Shown: positions 13,701 to 26,236 of the stretch, in pieces | Position numbering within the stretch: the stretch's first letter is position 1 | How the letters are laid out: each line of letters opens with the position of its first letter | Position numbers and translations under genes: made by a program | The notes under the pieces: model-generated | The model's input: only the letters and a program-made list of their open reading frames with translations | What the model was told of the DNA's origin: nothing | The model's database searches: none | NCBI RefSeq assembly: GCF_043641665.1 | Contig: NC_092180.1 | Location: 15,741,891-15,805,890 of the forward strand | Source of the DNA: Enoplosus armatus | Taxonomy: Eukaryota; Chordata; Actinopteri; Centrarchiformes; Enoplosidae | Length of the DNA stretch: 64,000 nt | Reading direction: 5' to 3'

Positions 13701-16700
13701 AATTTAAAGCAAGTTGAATTGAATAGAAGAAAATGTAAACGCATTCAAATTTAGAGGCAGTCCTGAAATACAGCGAAATGCTAAAAACCTACACTGACAT
13801 TAGCAAAAATGGAGTTATAAAGTTGTTAACTCACTCAGAAATGTCAGTTATAAAGCAACATCTACTGTATCTAAAGTTTGTTGACATTAGCTAACATTAG
13901 CCACCATAAGCTACTAGTCATACCAATGTGTTATTTCCTCTTTCAGAAGTTACATCTGTTCTCCACAAGTGTGGAGTGTAGTAACTACTCTGTATCCACA
14001 ATGATAATATATAAGAGAATATTTTAGGAGGTGATTTGATTATGAATAAATACAGTGTTTGTTTCTGCTACAACATGTTATCTACTGCAAGCTCTTGTCA
14101 TCAAATGATGACAACTAGAAATTGTTGATATTTACTCACAAATGATCACTTAACCTGAATGGAAAGAGAGTGACAGGGCTTTGGTTTAATCAAATTTCTC
14201 TGCTGTTCTGTAACAGTGAAATTACTTTAATTAGCAGAAACAAGTTCATCCTATGGGAATATTTTTCTGTTTGCAACTTGCACACATGTTGTTCTCTTCC
14301 TGCATCTCAGATTACTTCTGAGGCATTATTTACAAAACGTTCTAGCTGCATATTGAAGTATTGTCCAAAGATTTGAAGCTACAGAAGCTCTAATGTCCTC
14401 ATGTTGTGTCTTCGATTTTTTTCTCAGCAGGTAATCTCTGCTAATTAAATCAGCTTGTACTGTAAATGGCATTTCCTATAATCCCGGGGATGTTGTACAC
14501 AGCGGCCATCCCTTTTTATTTTTGCCAATAACATTGATTTCTGAACTATCAGCTGTGGCAAAACTGGATGCTGCTGATTCAGCTCTGTGTACAGCTGCTG
14601 AGGGACATGCTCTGAGCTGGCTGTTAAATTATCACTTATAAAGATCCGGATGATTGAAAGCACACCCTGAGAGACAGGAATGTGTTCGAGAGGCTCCAGT
14701 TGGGTATAAACGACACACTGATGTGACCTTTCCTCGCATGTATATTCTCTGCTTGGCCCGTGAGAAGAACATGTAGTCTTAGTCGAAGCTTAAATACCTC
14801 TCGTACCTGTTGGCACCAGGCAGCGCTGTGTCCTCAACTGTAGATTTATCTCACAGCTGCAGGCCATCTTGCATCTTCTCCACCCCTTTTATTAAATTAA
14901 TGTGTGTGTGTGTGGTGTGTGTCAGTATGCGTCTCTGTGTTGATTTATGAGTAAGGGCAAAAGGGAGAGAGAGAGGGAGAAGAAGGGGGAGGAGAGAGAG
15001 ATGATAGATGCTGCGGTGAGGGTTCATGCAGGAGTTGACATTTATGGCCCCTGCTCAGACCTGGTTTGCAGCGGCCTGGGGGACCTTTCGCAGGCCAGAA
15101 CAAAACCTCAGGGGCCAACAGGATCTGCATTTTGGCTGTAAAAAAAAAAAAGGGGGTGACCACAAATGGCTCAAATATGCCCTTTAATACAAACAGCATA
15201 ATTTATGGGAGTTAAGGCCATGTGAGATTTATCGCAGTGGGGAGGACGGGAACATGTCTTCACTGAACTGGCAACTCAGGCAGAGTGCAGCACTCTAAGA
15301 ATATAATGTGTAGTAATGCAGCCACATTTAGATTTTGTAACTCTAGTTTTGTGTCCAATGCTATATGAGGTAGTGCTGAAACAATTAGTTGATTAATTGA
15401 AACTTAATTGGCAACCATTTTTAGTCAAGCAAAAATGCCAAACATTAGCGTTTCCAGCTTTTAAAATGTGAGGATTTGCTGATTTTCTGTGTTTTCTATC
15501 TCTGTAAATTAATATAATTTTTCCACAAATGAATTGATAAATTGCAAATAAATTGTCAACAGATTATTCGATTAAAAAAATGAACGTTAATTGCAGCCTT
15601 AACATCAGGGTCTTGTAGAAAAGCGTGTGGTCCATTGTGAGTAAAAAACAAACCTGTCCTCTGAGTTTTCTCTTATCAGGACATGGTGTCATCACCTATT
15701 AAGTGGCATTTTATTTTGACTCTTGGTGTTTCCCAGTTTTTCTACTCACTTCCTCTGCTTGACCGCCGCCCCCCCCCCCCCCCCACCTTCAGAGAGAGAG
15801 AGAGCCCGATTACCCCTCCTTTTGCAGGATTTAGCTTGCCCAGATTCCATGTCAAAGGTCGTGGCCCAGATGTCACAGCTCCCCCCCTCGCAGAGCTACT
15901 CTCTCGCATAATTACGGCAGGCCCATTGTATTGTGGGGCTGGGGAGAGGTGCATACTATGTGCCTGCTCCTCTTTAGAGGTGGACACTGAGGCATAACAA
16001 ACTGGGCAGAAACTCTGGATAACATGGTGGACATTGTACAAAAAGTATAGCCCTTCTGGTTTTATTTATTTCTTCCAACAAGAAAGAGAAATTAGAGAAA
16101 TCAGATCAGATCCCTGCTCAGTCTTGGTGTGCTAGACATTTATCTGTGCAGAGAATTCCTCCAACAATTCACAATGTTTATATTAGTGATTAATGTTTTT
16201 TCCTTTACTCTTAATTGTCTTTGCAAATAGCCAATAGTTGTAGTAAAAAAGAGGCTCATCTCGTATTCCAAACCCGTGACCTCAGATTCTTTCAGAGTTT
16301 AATCTCGGCCTGACCTGCTGGCGCTGGTCTGGCTCCAGTGAAACTCCTCAGGGCTGCATGGGGGTGCAAGTAGCTCGACTCCACCCCTCCTAACTTCTCT
16401 AACCTCCATGGACACAAATTCATCTCCTGTGGTCTCCATTTTCTCTAGAGCCCCTATATGTATGTTTCTCTTCTGCAGGATAGACAGGACTGTAACAACA
16501 GCAATAAAATGCTCTGATCGTCTTTTGTCGAACAAAAATAGTATTGCAAATACTTTTAATAATTGTGTCTCCCTCCAAACTGTGACCGAGCGTTTGAGAG
16601 ACATTAGTTTAAGGAGGTTGGGGATCAGTGTGCATTTCTTTTACTGTCTGTGAGAGTCGACAAATACGACCCACAGTATTGATTTTATATGCAACATTAT

Positions 16701-19700
16701 TCTTTTAGGGGTAAAAGGGACATTTGGTCAGAGGGCTTTTGTTCAGCATTCAGGGTCTTCAGGGTCACTGAGGCCTGCAACTGCTGTTGACCGTCAGTGA
16801 TGTCCTTCCCAGGGGATTTCGTGTGTCGATTTAACCCCCCAGATTCTGGACCTGAATAAGAGTGGCCACTGACCACTGACCAGCAGGCCTGACCGGGGCT
16901 GGAGAAAGGGACTTTGGATTTGCAATCAAAAGCCTCTGACGGGGTGATGGATAGTGGAGCTCCTCTGTTCTGCTGCAGAATCTGACCAAAGGACTTGCAG
17001 CACTGAGCATCTGTCGCACTGCCTCACCTCTAGTTCCCATCACACCATCAAACCAGAAAACCTCACTGACCCCACACCCACACAGTCCAGATCTCTTTCA
17101 TGTATCAGCCCTGCTTCCTGTTGGCTGTAGGAATCACATTGTCATCTGTCTTGGTGTTGTGGTCCATGGTGAATCTGAGACCACACATAGGCAGATGTGT
17201 TTTGCATCAAGAACTCTGGGTGTTTTTCACATTTCTATGATATGGTTTATTTACAAATTTATTTTTCTTAATATAGACCCGAGGAAAAAGTACCACGTTA
17301 AACTTCTGGCTTATAATTTCATCGGAGATGGCTACCAGGCAGACCAGACTATCAGCACCCCTGGATGTGTCTGTAAGTCCCCACAATATACTTGAAAAGA
17401 CATTTTTTTCAGTGCATCTGTTTATAACTACCAAAGGAAATAACATTACTCTTAATATACCTCTCAGCTGTTAGAGATCGCCTAGTGCCGCCTCCGCCTC
17501 CTCCGCACAATGTGTACGCCAAGACTAACAGTTCCACCGCTGTATTTCTGCACTGGGGTCGACCGGCCTTCACCTCCAGCCATGCAGTCAACTACACTGT
17601 CCGCTGCAACCCAGTCAGCCTGCAGAACGCCTCCCTGGTGCTCTACCTGCAGACGTAAGTGTTCCTTCGTAATACACCTTTTCATGTAAAGTAGGTTTAA
17701 TCAGCTTTTTTGGCCACTGAATCACTCATTTGACATGTTATGGCCTTATAAAGGTATTATGGCCAACATGTTAGCAAACAATTGCCTATTTCCACATTCA
17801 TCAGACAGAATTGTGTCTCTGGTCACCCGATGAACTATAATATTGATTAGTGCAGCTTAAATTTGTGGGGATTGCTGCTGTTCGGAGAGGAGGGTGGAAA
17901 GTGAAACCAGATGTGTAACACATGTAACTGTGTGTTTTGTGTAGCTTACTGTATGATGGCTTGTTCTCATGCCACAGTTCAGCTCTTAACACCACATTAT
18001 GGTATTGACAATAATTTGACATTACAACAGCAGTTGATTATCATATCACCAAAACTGTTTCTTTACAACAACAACATAAATACTTTCCTCACGCTTGTTG
18101 GGTGAAGCTCACAGGTCACCAGAACCTCTTAGTTGTTTCTTTCCCTGCCAGCACAGCTCCATATCGCCACCTGCTGGGCAAGACCTTTTATTAAAGGACC
18201 AGTTCACAAACAACATCTGTAGATTAATAAGACTAACATCATATTATTTTGAAAGACCCATAGCTGTTAAAGTTATTGAATGTGTTTTTCTTTTATTTTG
18301 TGAAATGTGAGTGCATTTTATTCACTGGACCGATTTGGATGATAGATCCTCGTCTGGGCTCAAGGAAACGTAGTATGTTTTGAGTGAACTGGCCTTTTAA
18401 GCCTCTGTCATGTTGTTCTTCTGCAGGAGTGAGCAGAGCCTCCTAGTGCGAGATCTGGAGCCCAACACCAAGTATGAATTTGCCATTCGCCTTCACATCG
18501 ACCAGCTGTCCAGCCCCTGGAGCCCTGTGGTCTATCAGAGCACTTTCCCTGACGGTGAGTGCAAAATTATCAAACATTTCAATCTTATTAATTATATCTA
18601 TAATTATGCACCAGAAGTTTATTACTGTTTTGAGTTAAGATGTTAGTGTAGGGTTATCAAAAATGTTTATATATGTTATGGGTTGTGTAAAGAAAACTAA
18701 TATCGGCTGGTATATCATCAGCAGATTTTTTAAAGTGTCAAAACTCAATATCAATCTCAATCCTGTATCGGCTGGCCCATAAGTTCTTTACATATTGTTA
18801 TTTCCAAGAAAACCTGGTAATTCAAACGAAGATTACTTTCACGTTAAAGTCGCTCAGAGCTATGAAAAGACACCTTTTATTCTGTTGTGGTGTTCCTGAT
18901 ATTTTTATTTGACCTTGTTCTCTTTGACCACCCAGCTCCCACTCTGCCCCCTTCCAATGTGAAAGTGACTCTGATTGAAGAAGACACGGCGCTGGTTTCA
19001 TGGAAACCCCCAGCAGAACCCAACGTAGCTGTGACGTGTTACACAATCCTGTACGCCTCCAGACACGCCTGGATAGCTGGGGAATGGCAAGTGCTGCAAA
19101 GAGAAGGTAAGGAGGAGTGTGGAAAGAGAAGCATGGAGAATATACAGGTGTGCGTGGGGGGGGGCTTCCTCCTGTCCCACACAAATGGTCCATTGGAAAT
19201 CAGTTACTCATTTCTTCCTCCGGTCTTTGTCTCTGTTCATTGTGCCAGGACACATTGAGCTCACGGCTTTTGTCTCACCAGTTTGGAGGTTTAATGTGAT
19301 TACAAAGAATTTCTTTTACCTTCTTATTGACCCTTTTCGCACAGACCTTATCTGTCCTACTTATGCAATTCATGCAATTAAATTATAATTCGACACAGAT
19401 GCATTTAGTTCTCTCTTTTAGATTGTTTATCACTCTGTTTGCATTTAATCCAGCGTTCATTTAAACAAAAAAATAGATAAATGCAGTTTTAAACTCTGTG
19501 AATATGTGAATAAGCAAAAAAGCATGGAGAAACTTAAAAATAGTCAACATAGCTGCTCTATAATCAGTTTCTTTAAACCATGTTTAGAGATAACTTTGTC
19601 CATAACTATGTCAGAGGCAAAATCTGAGGCAGCGTAGGTGTTTTTAACAGCAGATGACCCCAGGAAACACACAAAAAAGACACACAATTCTCCCTTTGCC

Positions 19701-22053
19701 CCTGGTGAAGGGGTCAAAAGTGAAGCCGTTCACAAAGCCCCTCCAGCTCAGCCCAGCCCCCTATCACCTCAAGCTGAACACCCGCCCCCCCTCAGTCTCT
19801 GCTGGGACCCTGGTGGTGTGTAGACTGGGTGGTACTGGATAAGGGAATGTGTATAGCCCTGAACCCCTGACCCCCTGCTCTTCCCCTCTGAAGCTCCTCT
19901 CACATAGCACCTCTCAGCCATGAGGATTGTTTTGTTTTAGTGTTTGTCTTTCATGTCTTTCACTGCATCACAAAGACCTGTTCTTAGAGGGTCAGCGGTG
20001 TGTGTGTGTATCTCAACAGAACGACATGTGTTCATTGAAGATTATCTCTTGTGTCAGGGTGCTTGAAGATATACAGTACATACATATAGACACACATTAA
20101 AGGAATAGTTGGACATTGGTCGGTGGATTTTGTTGCCTTTGTCTGTTGCTCCTGATGGTCTGTGAATATTGGACAAAAAAACCCCACATTTTTCTGATTC
20201 CATCTTTAATCATCTTGTTAAAACGCCAGTAAATAAGGTTAAAAAGACAACAATATATTCACACTGTGCAGTTAAACACCAGCTATGTCTCACCAACAGG
20301 GAGCATCACCATGGCACTGCTGGAGAACCTGAAGCCTGGACAGCTTTACTTTGTGAAAGTCTCTGCTTCCAACAACATGGGAGATGGGCCGTTTTCTCAT
20401 ACAGTGGAGCTGACAGTACGAGCGGATCTCTCCTCCGGTCAAGATCCCCGGCTGTCACGTGGCTCCACACACTCCACAGGTGACTTGATGTCTTATGATC
20501 TGGGTTTTTCATTCGTAGAACTTGAAACTGATTGCGCTTTTGGAGACTGCACTTTGACAAATGGTTGATTGCGCTTTTGGAGACTGCACTTTGACAAATG
20601 GTTGATAATCTGACATTGTTGCCTTCATCCTTCACAGCCTTCTCTGATGGCTTCTACCACCTGGACCAAAAGTCCATGACAGGGATCACTGTGGGAGTCT
20701 GCATCGCTCTCATCTGCATCATCATCTGCGCTTTCGTCATTGTCTGCAGAGGCAAGAACAGGTACGTACTGCACACAACGGCAGCAGTGCTCACCGCCCT
20801 TAGAAACAGAGGCCAATGCGTATTGCCCAGTTTCCTCTCAGAGTATCGCCTGTTGTCTGTAGTGACGTCGTGTTTGTTTCCCTCCAGGAAATTTTCAGCT
20901 GTTAAAACGTACAGAGAAGGGGTGAGCACATCTGCGTCGGTTGGAGCACATCTGGGCTCTGAGGGACAAGCTGAGAGTGCTGATGTGACCATACCAATGA
21001 TGAGTCAAAACCATTTCATTGATGCCAAGGTACTTAACACTTGCATGTAGCATGTCACTATAATCCTGGAAAAACTTGGAATGTATTAAACATTGTTTAA
21101 CTTTTGGGAAACATGAAATTGTAAATAAGGATACTAATTATTAAAACCCTTTAACCATAATATACAGTATAATAATACAGCATAATAATACAATATTACA
21201 ATCATGGAAATGTGATATTGTATGGAAGAACTGTGGACCCTGAGGTAATCAGAACCAAATAAAAGGTAGTTGCAAGAGCAGCAAATCCACTTCCAATCAT
21301 ATTTATTTTACAGTCTGGATATGGCTCACACCTCATACTATTACTAACATAAAATACATGTTTTTCACTTATAGGGTGGAACAAATCTCATTATCAATAG
21401 TCTCGGTCCTGTTCAGCCCAGCACTGAGAAGAAGGAGAAGTGGTTTTCCTTCAGTAGTAATGTGAAAAAGGACAGTAAAGCAGTGCAGGTAAGATTAAGG
21501 ATCATGAGTCCTGTTTGTTAAATTATCATCAGCAATTTATAGATGTAAATTACAAGGGACTCTCTGCAACTACACAGCCAAGCCATAAACACTCAACGTT
21601 TTCTCTGTGCTGTAGAATATGAGACATGGCACCACCTCCTACCAGCCCGGTACCACAGTGTTGACCTTTGAAGAGGAGCTGTGCATGTCTCAGGACCAGC
21701 CCATCACCCTGCAGGCCTTGCTCTGGAGTCCCGGTGACACGGAGGGCTCCTCCAACAGCGAGAGCAGCCAAGCGACCGGTGACTCGGGTCGTTACTCTCA
21801 CGACGACACAGAGATGACCAACCTGTCGTCTGGTCCCAGCAGCCGTCCACCGTCTCTGTCAGCGGAGGACTGCAGTGGAGGCTCGGACTGCGGCGGCCCC
21901 GCTGAAGAGCCGGGCGAGCTGCTGGAGGAAAGTCAGACTGACCTGAGGTTAATGGAGTCCATCGAGAACGGCTGCTGTCATGAGGAAGCGCAGAGCTGTT
22001 CTCAGTCTGCACTTTCTCTCCAAGTGTGTGGGCATGTGCCCGAGTGTGTGTGA
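5925..22053 (+). CDS. prtg: Protogenin (Ig/FN3 receptor of the DCC-like family), 5'-partial
   Basis: Single-pass cell-surface receptor of the DCC/neogenin-like group, known from embryonic neural tube and somite development. Seventeen exons with GT-AG borders and consistent phases: 5925-6069, 6228-6361, 6760-7056, 7161-7320, 7732-7979, 9451-9615, 10564-10869, 11689-11877, 17277-17372, 17468-17654, 18427-18554, 18936-19106, 20300-20479, 20638-20761, 20888-21029, 21375-21488, 21616-22053. They encode 1073 residues. In order: Ig2 (FACKIS...YRCIA), Ig3 (LECLATG...YMCRAT), Ig4 (FVCQADG...YQCQAEN), five FN3 domains, a membrane helix in exon 20638-20761 (after DQKSMTG) and a cytoplasmic tail. Motifs such as [36 protein letters not shown] and STPGCVSVRDR match human PRTG as I remember it. 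The signal peptide and Ig1 exons are not in the window, so the first visible exon follows an intron of at least 5.9 kb. The last ~60 residues diverge from the human tail. Whether this is the a or b fish paralogue cannot be told. Confidence 0.95.
7691..7724 (+). repeat. (TG)n microsatellite abutting a prtg splice acceptor
   Basis: About 17 TG units run almost directly into the acceptor CCTTCAG before the exon at 7732. The repeat replaces most of the normal polypyrimidine tract. Confidence 0.9.
7980..9450 (+). other. prtg intron between the two halves of FN3-1
   Basis: It starts with GTGAGT and ends at ATTTGTCCAG. AT-rich sequence with short chance open frames; I see no exon, RNA gene or clear repeat. 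Confidence 0.7.
9616..11688 (+). other. prtg introns either side of the FN3-2 exon
   Basis: Two introns (9616-10563 and 10870-11688) flank the exon at 10564-10869. They carry a weak GT-rich patch near 9,815-9,875 and otherwise nothing recognisable. Confidence 0.65.
11878..17276 (+). other. Largest internal prtg intron (5.4 kb, within FN3-3)
   Basis: The donor is GTGAGT and the acceptor TTAATATAG. It holds a GT-rich microsatellite (about 14,901-14,921), a GA-rich patch (about 14,963-15,003), a poly-C run (15,770-15,784) followed by a short GA repeat, and the degenerate inverted-repeat element at 15,371-15,603. No coding exon was found. Conserved enhancers would need cross-species alignment. 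Confidence 0.65.
15371..15603. mobile_element. Degenerate hAT-like MITE copy
   Basis: The left end reads AGTGCTGAAACAATTAGTT and the right end AACGTTAATTGCAGCCTTAA. With the internal TTGATTAATTG and TCGATTAAA motifs this is the familiar teleost 'GCTGCAACTAAYGATTA' type fold-back element. Related copies lie at 29,397-29,682 and, partly, at 34,737-34,797. The family call is from pattern recognition only. Confidence 0.55.
18191..18400. mobile_element. Short inverted-repeat element (MITE) in a prtg intron
   Basis: The left end TTAAAGGACCAGTTCAC is mirrored by the right end GTGAACTGGCCTTTTAA, giving terminal inverted repeats of about 17 bp with one or two mismatches around a ~210 bp AT-rich body. 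It has no coding capacity, so it would be non-autonomous. Confidence 0.65.
19107..20299 (+). other. prtg intron within FN3-5
   Basis: The donor is GTAAGG and the acceptor CACCAACAG. No exon is seen. A short G-run lies near 19,156-19,163 and C-rich patches near 19,740-19,790. The motif TTAAAGGAATAGTTGGACATT near 20,097-20,117 resembles the terminus of the fold-back element at 22,262, so it may be a solo fragment of that family. Confidence 0.5.
20529..20602 (+). repeat. Two-copy 37-bp tandem duplication
   Basis: A unit beginning TGATTGCGCTTTTGGAGA is repeated with a 37-bp period, effectively identical in both copies. It ends about 35 bp upstream of the acceptor of the prtg transmembrane exon at 20,638. 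Confidence 0.85.
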
Positions 22054-22054
22054 G

Positions 22055-22056
<2 letters not shown>

Positions 22057-22096
<40 letters not shown>

Positions 22097-22104
22097 TGTG
22101 TGAG
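22057..22104 (+). repeat. (TG)n microsatellite directly after the prtg stop codon
   Basis: An interrupted TG/GTGTATG tract lies immediately 3' of the stop. It makes long spurious open frames on both strands. Confidence 0.9.
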
Positions 22105-22261
22105 ACACTGTGTGTGTGAAGGCAGTGGTACACTTGCAAAAAAGTCAAACTGCATTGAAGTAGAAAAACAGCTGAGCAGATCACATCATAGAAATGTCTG
22201 TGTACTGCAGCTTCATACTTTTCGGTTTATTTACACTCCATGCCAGTGAGGGCAGTGAAAA

Positions 22262-22838
22262 ATGAAAGGCGTAGTTTGACATTTTTGCGATATAGTATTT
22301 ATTTGCCTTTTGGTGGTCGAGACCATTCTTATGCCTGTTAGATGTAAGGCTACACCCAGCAGCCAGTTAGCGTAGCTTAGCACAAAGACTGGAAACAGCT
22401 AGCCAGGTTTTGTCCAAAAGCAAAATCCACCTACCAGCACCTCTAAAGTCTGTACAACAAGTTGTGGTTTTACGAGGAGACTATTTCTCTGCTGGTCGTC
22501 TGGCAACAGCTATGAAGCAGAAAACATACCATGAAACAGTCATGCACATAACCCTCTGTAAAACGGTGAATTGTCGTTTTTACACTTATACACGTTTTTT
22601 GCATGGATTAAGCAAACAAGATATAACATGTTAATTAGTGAGCTTTAGAGATGCTGGTAGCAGGATTTTGAAGCTAGCCTAGCTGTTTCCAGTCTTTGTG
22701 CTAAGCTAAGCTAACTGGCTGCTGACGTTACCTTCATATTTACTGTACAGACATAATAGTGGTATCAATCTCCTCACCTAACTCTCTGCAAAAAAAGCAA
22801 ATAAGTATATTTCCCCAAATGTTGAACTAATGCTTTAA
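22262..22838. mobile_element. Palindromic fold-back MITE, copy 1
   Basis: The left arm (about 22,262-22,460) and right arm (about 22,640-22,838) are near-perfect reverse complements. Both contain AGCTTAGCACAAAGACTGG, CAGCTAG, TACCAGCA and CTCTAAAG, and the outer ends pair as TTTGACATTTTTG with CCAAATGTTGAAC. The middle has no transposase. A second copy is at 30,945-31,342. Confidence 0.75.
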
Positions 22839-25800
22839 TTACGTATCTGCCACCAAGAGAAACTGGAAATAATGGTGACTCTCAGATCACTCAGAAAACA
22901 ACTAAGCGTGACAGAGGAAAGCTAAGGACAATTTCATACACATAACCCACCTGCAGTTTTTTTCCTTAGCAAGTGTACCACAGGCCTGAGTGTGAGAGAG
23001 AGGTGTAAAGAGAACAAAGAGAGAGGCCTCTTTTTAAACCTTTATCCTTTTTTGGTCCAACACACAATGAACAGGAAGCCAACAAGGCCCTTTTACAGTA
23101 TAAAATGTTGGCAGGGAGGGTCATTTGATTTCTTTTACTTCTTTCATTTTCATTCAGTGAATGTCTTTTTTTCTCTCTTTATTTGTGTGCGTATGTTTTT
23201 GGAAAAAAAATCTCACCCACCATGAATGTTCTAAAAGCCTGTCAAAAAATGTGACAAAAGTGACATTTCTGACATTATTTAAAAGAGTTTTATCACTGGA
23301 GCGAAAGGGAAGCGTGAGTCCTTTTCACTGATTATCTACCTCGGTTTACCTCCGGGTAAACTTCCACTGTATATTTAATAACTACTTATACCTACGTTAT
23401 GTGATGGGCTGCTTCAGTCACATCACATTTGATACTTACTGATGACTTTTCTCTGATTGTCATCCCATTTTGTGTTTTTTCTCTTACTTTGTTCTGATTT
23501 AGTGGATGGTAAGGGCGCTGCAGCTTTCTCTTCTCCACCTGTTGTGTGGACTGAAGGATGGAAAACACACACACGGTTTCTTATTTATCTCCTCAGATGT
23601 TGCTGAGGCACTGAGCCAGTATTAATAATATGTTTTGTTCATTTTGTCCATTATTGAGTAATGGCATGGAAAGATGATGAATGTCTGCTTTTTGTTTTGT
23701 ATGTCAATGTGCAGCTGCCCTTGCCATTCCTGTTTTATACTACCTCATTTAAGAATTAACTTTATTATCTTGTTGTTTTCCTAAACTCAGGGAACAGAAA
23801 GTTTAGTACATTTGAAAAGTCATGTAGTGTTACATGCTGAACTGACAGGGTATCTTCTCAGTACTAAACTGTGTGTTAAGTGTGTAATTGCCTAATAGAA
23901 TATGCTATGAATGTATCTCTGACATTGTGTGCCAGTAGCTCAAATGTTTGTGCTGCCCTCCCCACAGATGGAAACCCCCCACCCTCTGTAGTTTCTCCTC
24001 AGGTCCTATAACGTCTGTTTTTTACAACAGACTTTTGTTTGTTGACTTCTTCCATTTTATTTGTGTAAAGATTCACACCAGAAGTGCTTGCAGTGGCATG
24101 TCGGTAGAGAAAAGCTTTATAATTGGCCTTAATGTGGGAAGTGTCCCTGAGATGCTGAAACCAAAGCCTAATCTAGAGGGAGAAGATCCACATGAGGACG
24201 CGACACATGAAGAATGATTGTAGTAAAAGCAATGGAAGTGTTTAATCATAGATGAAAGTGAAGAATTGAATGAACACCATGAAACGTTTTTAAAAAATCT
24301 ATATTTTTGTTAGAAGATAATGTACTACTGAGTACACGTTGTAGTTACTTTTGTTCCAAGTAGTTTTTTTTTTGTTTTGCTGTAGAGTAGATAAAGATTA
24401 GCACTTGTCTGCCAAGTAGTTTTGTATTATCGGCCAATGTGCAGCGGTGACTGTGATGCTATAACCCAAAGAGTTGTTTGCTACCTGAGTTTATTTTAGT
24501 CTCTCAACTAATCTCTGGCAGAAGGTTACTGAGGAATGTGAAATAATCGAAAACACATCAGACCAAAGATGAAACGCGGCCTTTGAGATGAGTTGAGGCG
24601 CTGCTCCTCAAACTAAAGCCTTGCACATTAGTGGCCTTGACCCGCGACAGAAAGAGTGCAGGGAGTTGCAGGTTCAAACTCTGAGGAAGTGCCAGCAGGA
24701 TACATGGGCACTTAATGATGATGGAGTGACAATTAGTAATCAAGCTTATGCACACGAGCTAAATTATCCTGTCGCAGAGTTCCTCGAAACTGTTGCAAAC
24801 AGATGTCTGTACATTATAGGTGAAAATTATTATAAGAGTTAAATACAGTATATTATATCGATTAGAAGTCTGTGTTGCAACAGTGCAGTCATGTGTAAAT
24901 GTGCACCCGCTGATTTATAATTTACAAAATGATTTAAATGTTTGTATTTGGGAGAATTCCTCACATGGGACGTACATAAAGTAGTTTTCTAACAAGAAAT
25001 ATATGTGCAGTATTAAAATGTCATGCCTTTATATAGCTCATTTGAAGATCTCACAAACTGAATTTATTACAATTATTTCATAGCATAACAAAGATTGTAG
25101 GAAAGTCGGCGGGCGCACAAATTTTTTCACATTTCTGTATTTTTAATCAGAGGATTCTGCAGAGGATTCAATCATGAGAAGTTTTTGGTATGAAAAGTGA
25201 CACAATCAGTTTAACTTTCTTTTGAAAAGCAAACAATGTAAACCAAAGATTTTTTTTTAAAGGTCACCGTTGCATATTGGTAAGAGATCAGTTTAAAAGC
25301 ATCCTATCTTTGTGTGAAATGTTGTCATTGCTCATTTTATAACTGTGTGCATCAGGATGAAAACGTTACACTGTGTTTCTTAATCATCATTTATTTTCAC
25401 AAAATGTTCCTCATTTTTATCTGTTGTCTTTCAAGATAAGATTTTTTTTAGTTTCAGTCATGTTTAACCGGCTTCTGCAAAGTAAAAGAAGGATGTACAT
25501 TTCCATTTTAACTTGAACCCTGTAATGTATTCATATATCCTCTATTACTGGAGCTTTAAGGGCTCAATCCATAATCTGAAAACAGCCCTTCGTTATATAC
25601 CGACCTCCGGCAGCTGTTAAGGTTTTATATACACAACTACTGGATTTGTAAAGGTTCTAAATTGGGCCTGTTGTAGTTTATACAGGTACATAAGTGCTAC
25701 CTCAGATTTTTATGTTTTCATGTTCTTGTGATAGGTGCAGACACAATGTACTGGGTCATTAATGTCTGTAAGATTGAGGTCAAGATGCACCATCATCAAA

Positions 25801-26236
25801 CAAGGGACCCGGGATGTTCGTCTGCTTTTTTTCATCTCATGAATGGTGTTATGTTGGAATTATGATGCTGTCCGAGCATGTGAATTTAAAGGGATAAAAC
25901 ACAGAGTCTGGTCTGCGTGTGCTTGTTCTCCCTTTTGCAGTAATGTTGTGTTTAAATGATATGAGGGGGAGAGCTGCGGGTAATTTACGGTCAAACTCAG
26001 GGGAACCCACGGCTGCTCCTCCTCAAAGAGAAAGTAGGTTTTCAAGTCTTGAAAAATGAATGTACCTTTTTGTAATTATGATGTTTTCTGATATTTTCTG
26101 TTGATATTTTGTTATATTTTGTCAGTTTTGACTTTGTCACGGGAATCACGCCAGTTGGTTTTTGCCAAAAATGTTCAGTTAGGAAATTTTAGACAGTGGT
26201 TAATGATGAAAAAGTCTGACTCTCAGTTTAAATAAA

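Noticed and set aside
20753..21050. Unspliced open frame running through the prtg transmembrane exon into the next
   Set aside because: Chance in-frame intron; GTACGT and CCTCCAG borders with correct phase give [13 protein letters not shown] continuity as in other protogenins.
21704..22155. Minus-strand open frames rich in His-Thr (up to 134 codons)
   Set aside because: They arise from the reverse complement of the (TG)n repeat and the prtg last exon.
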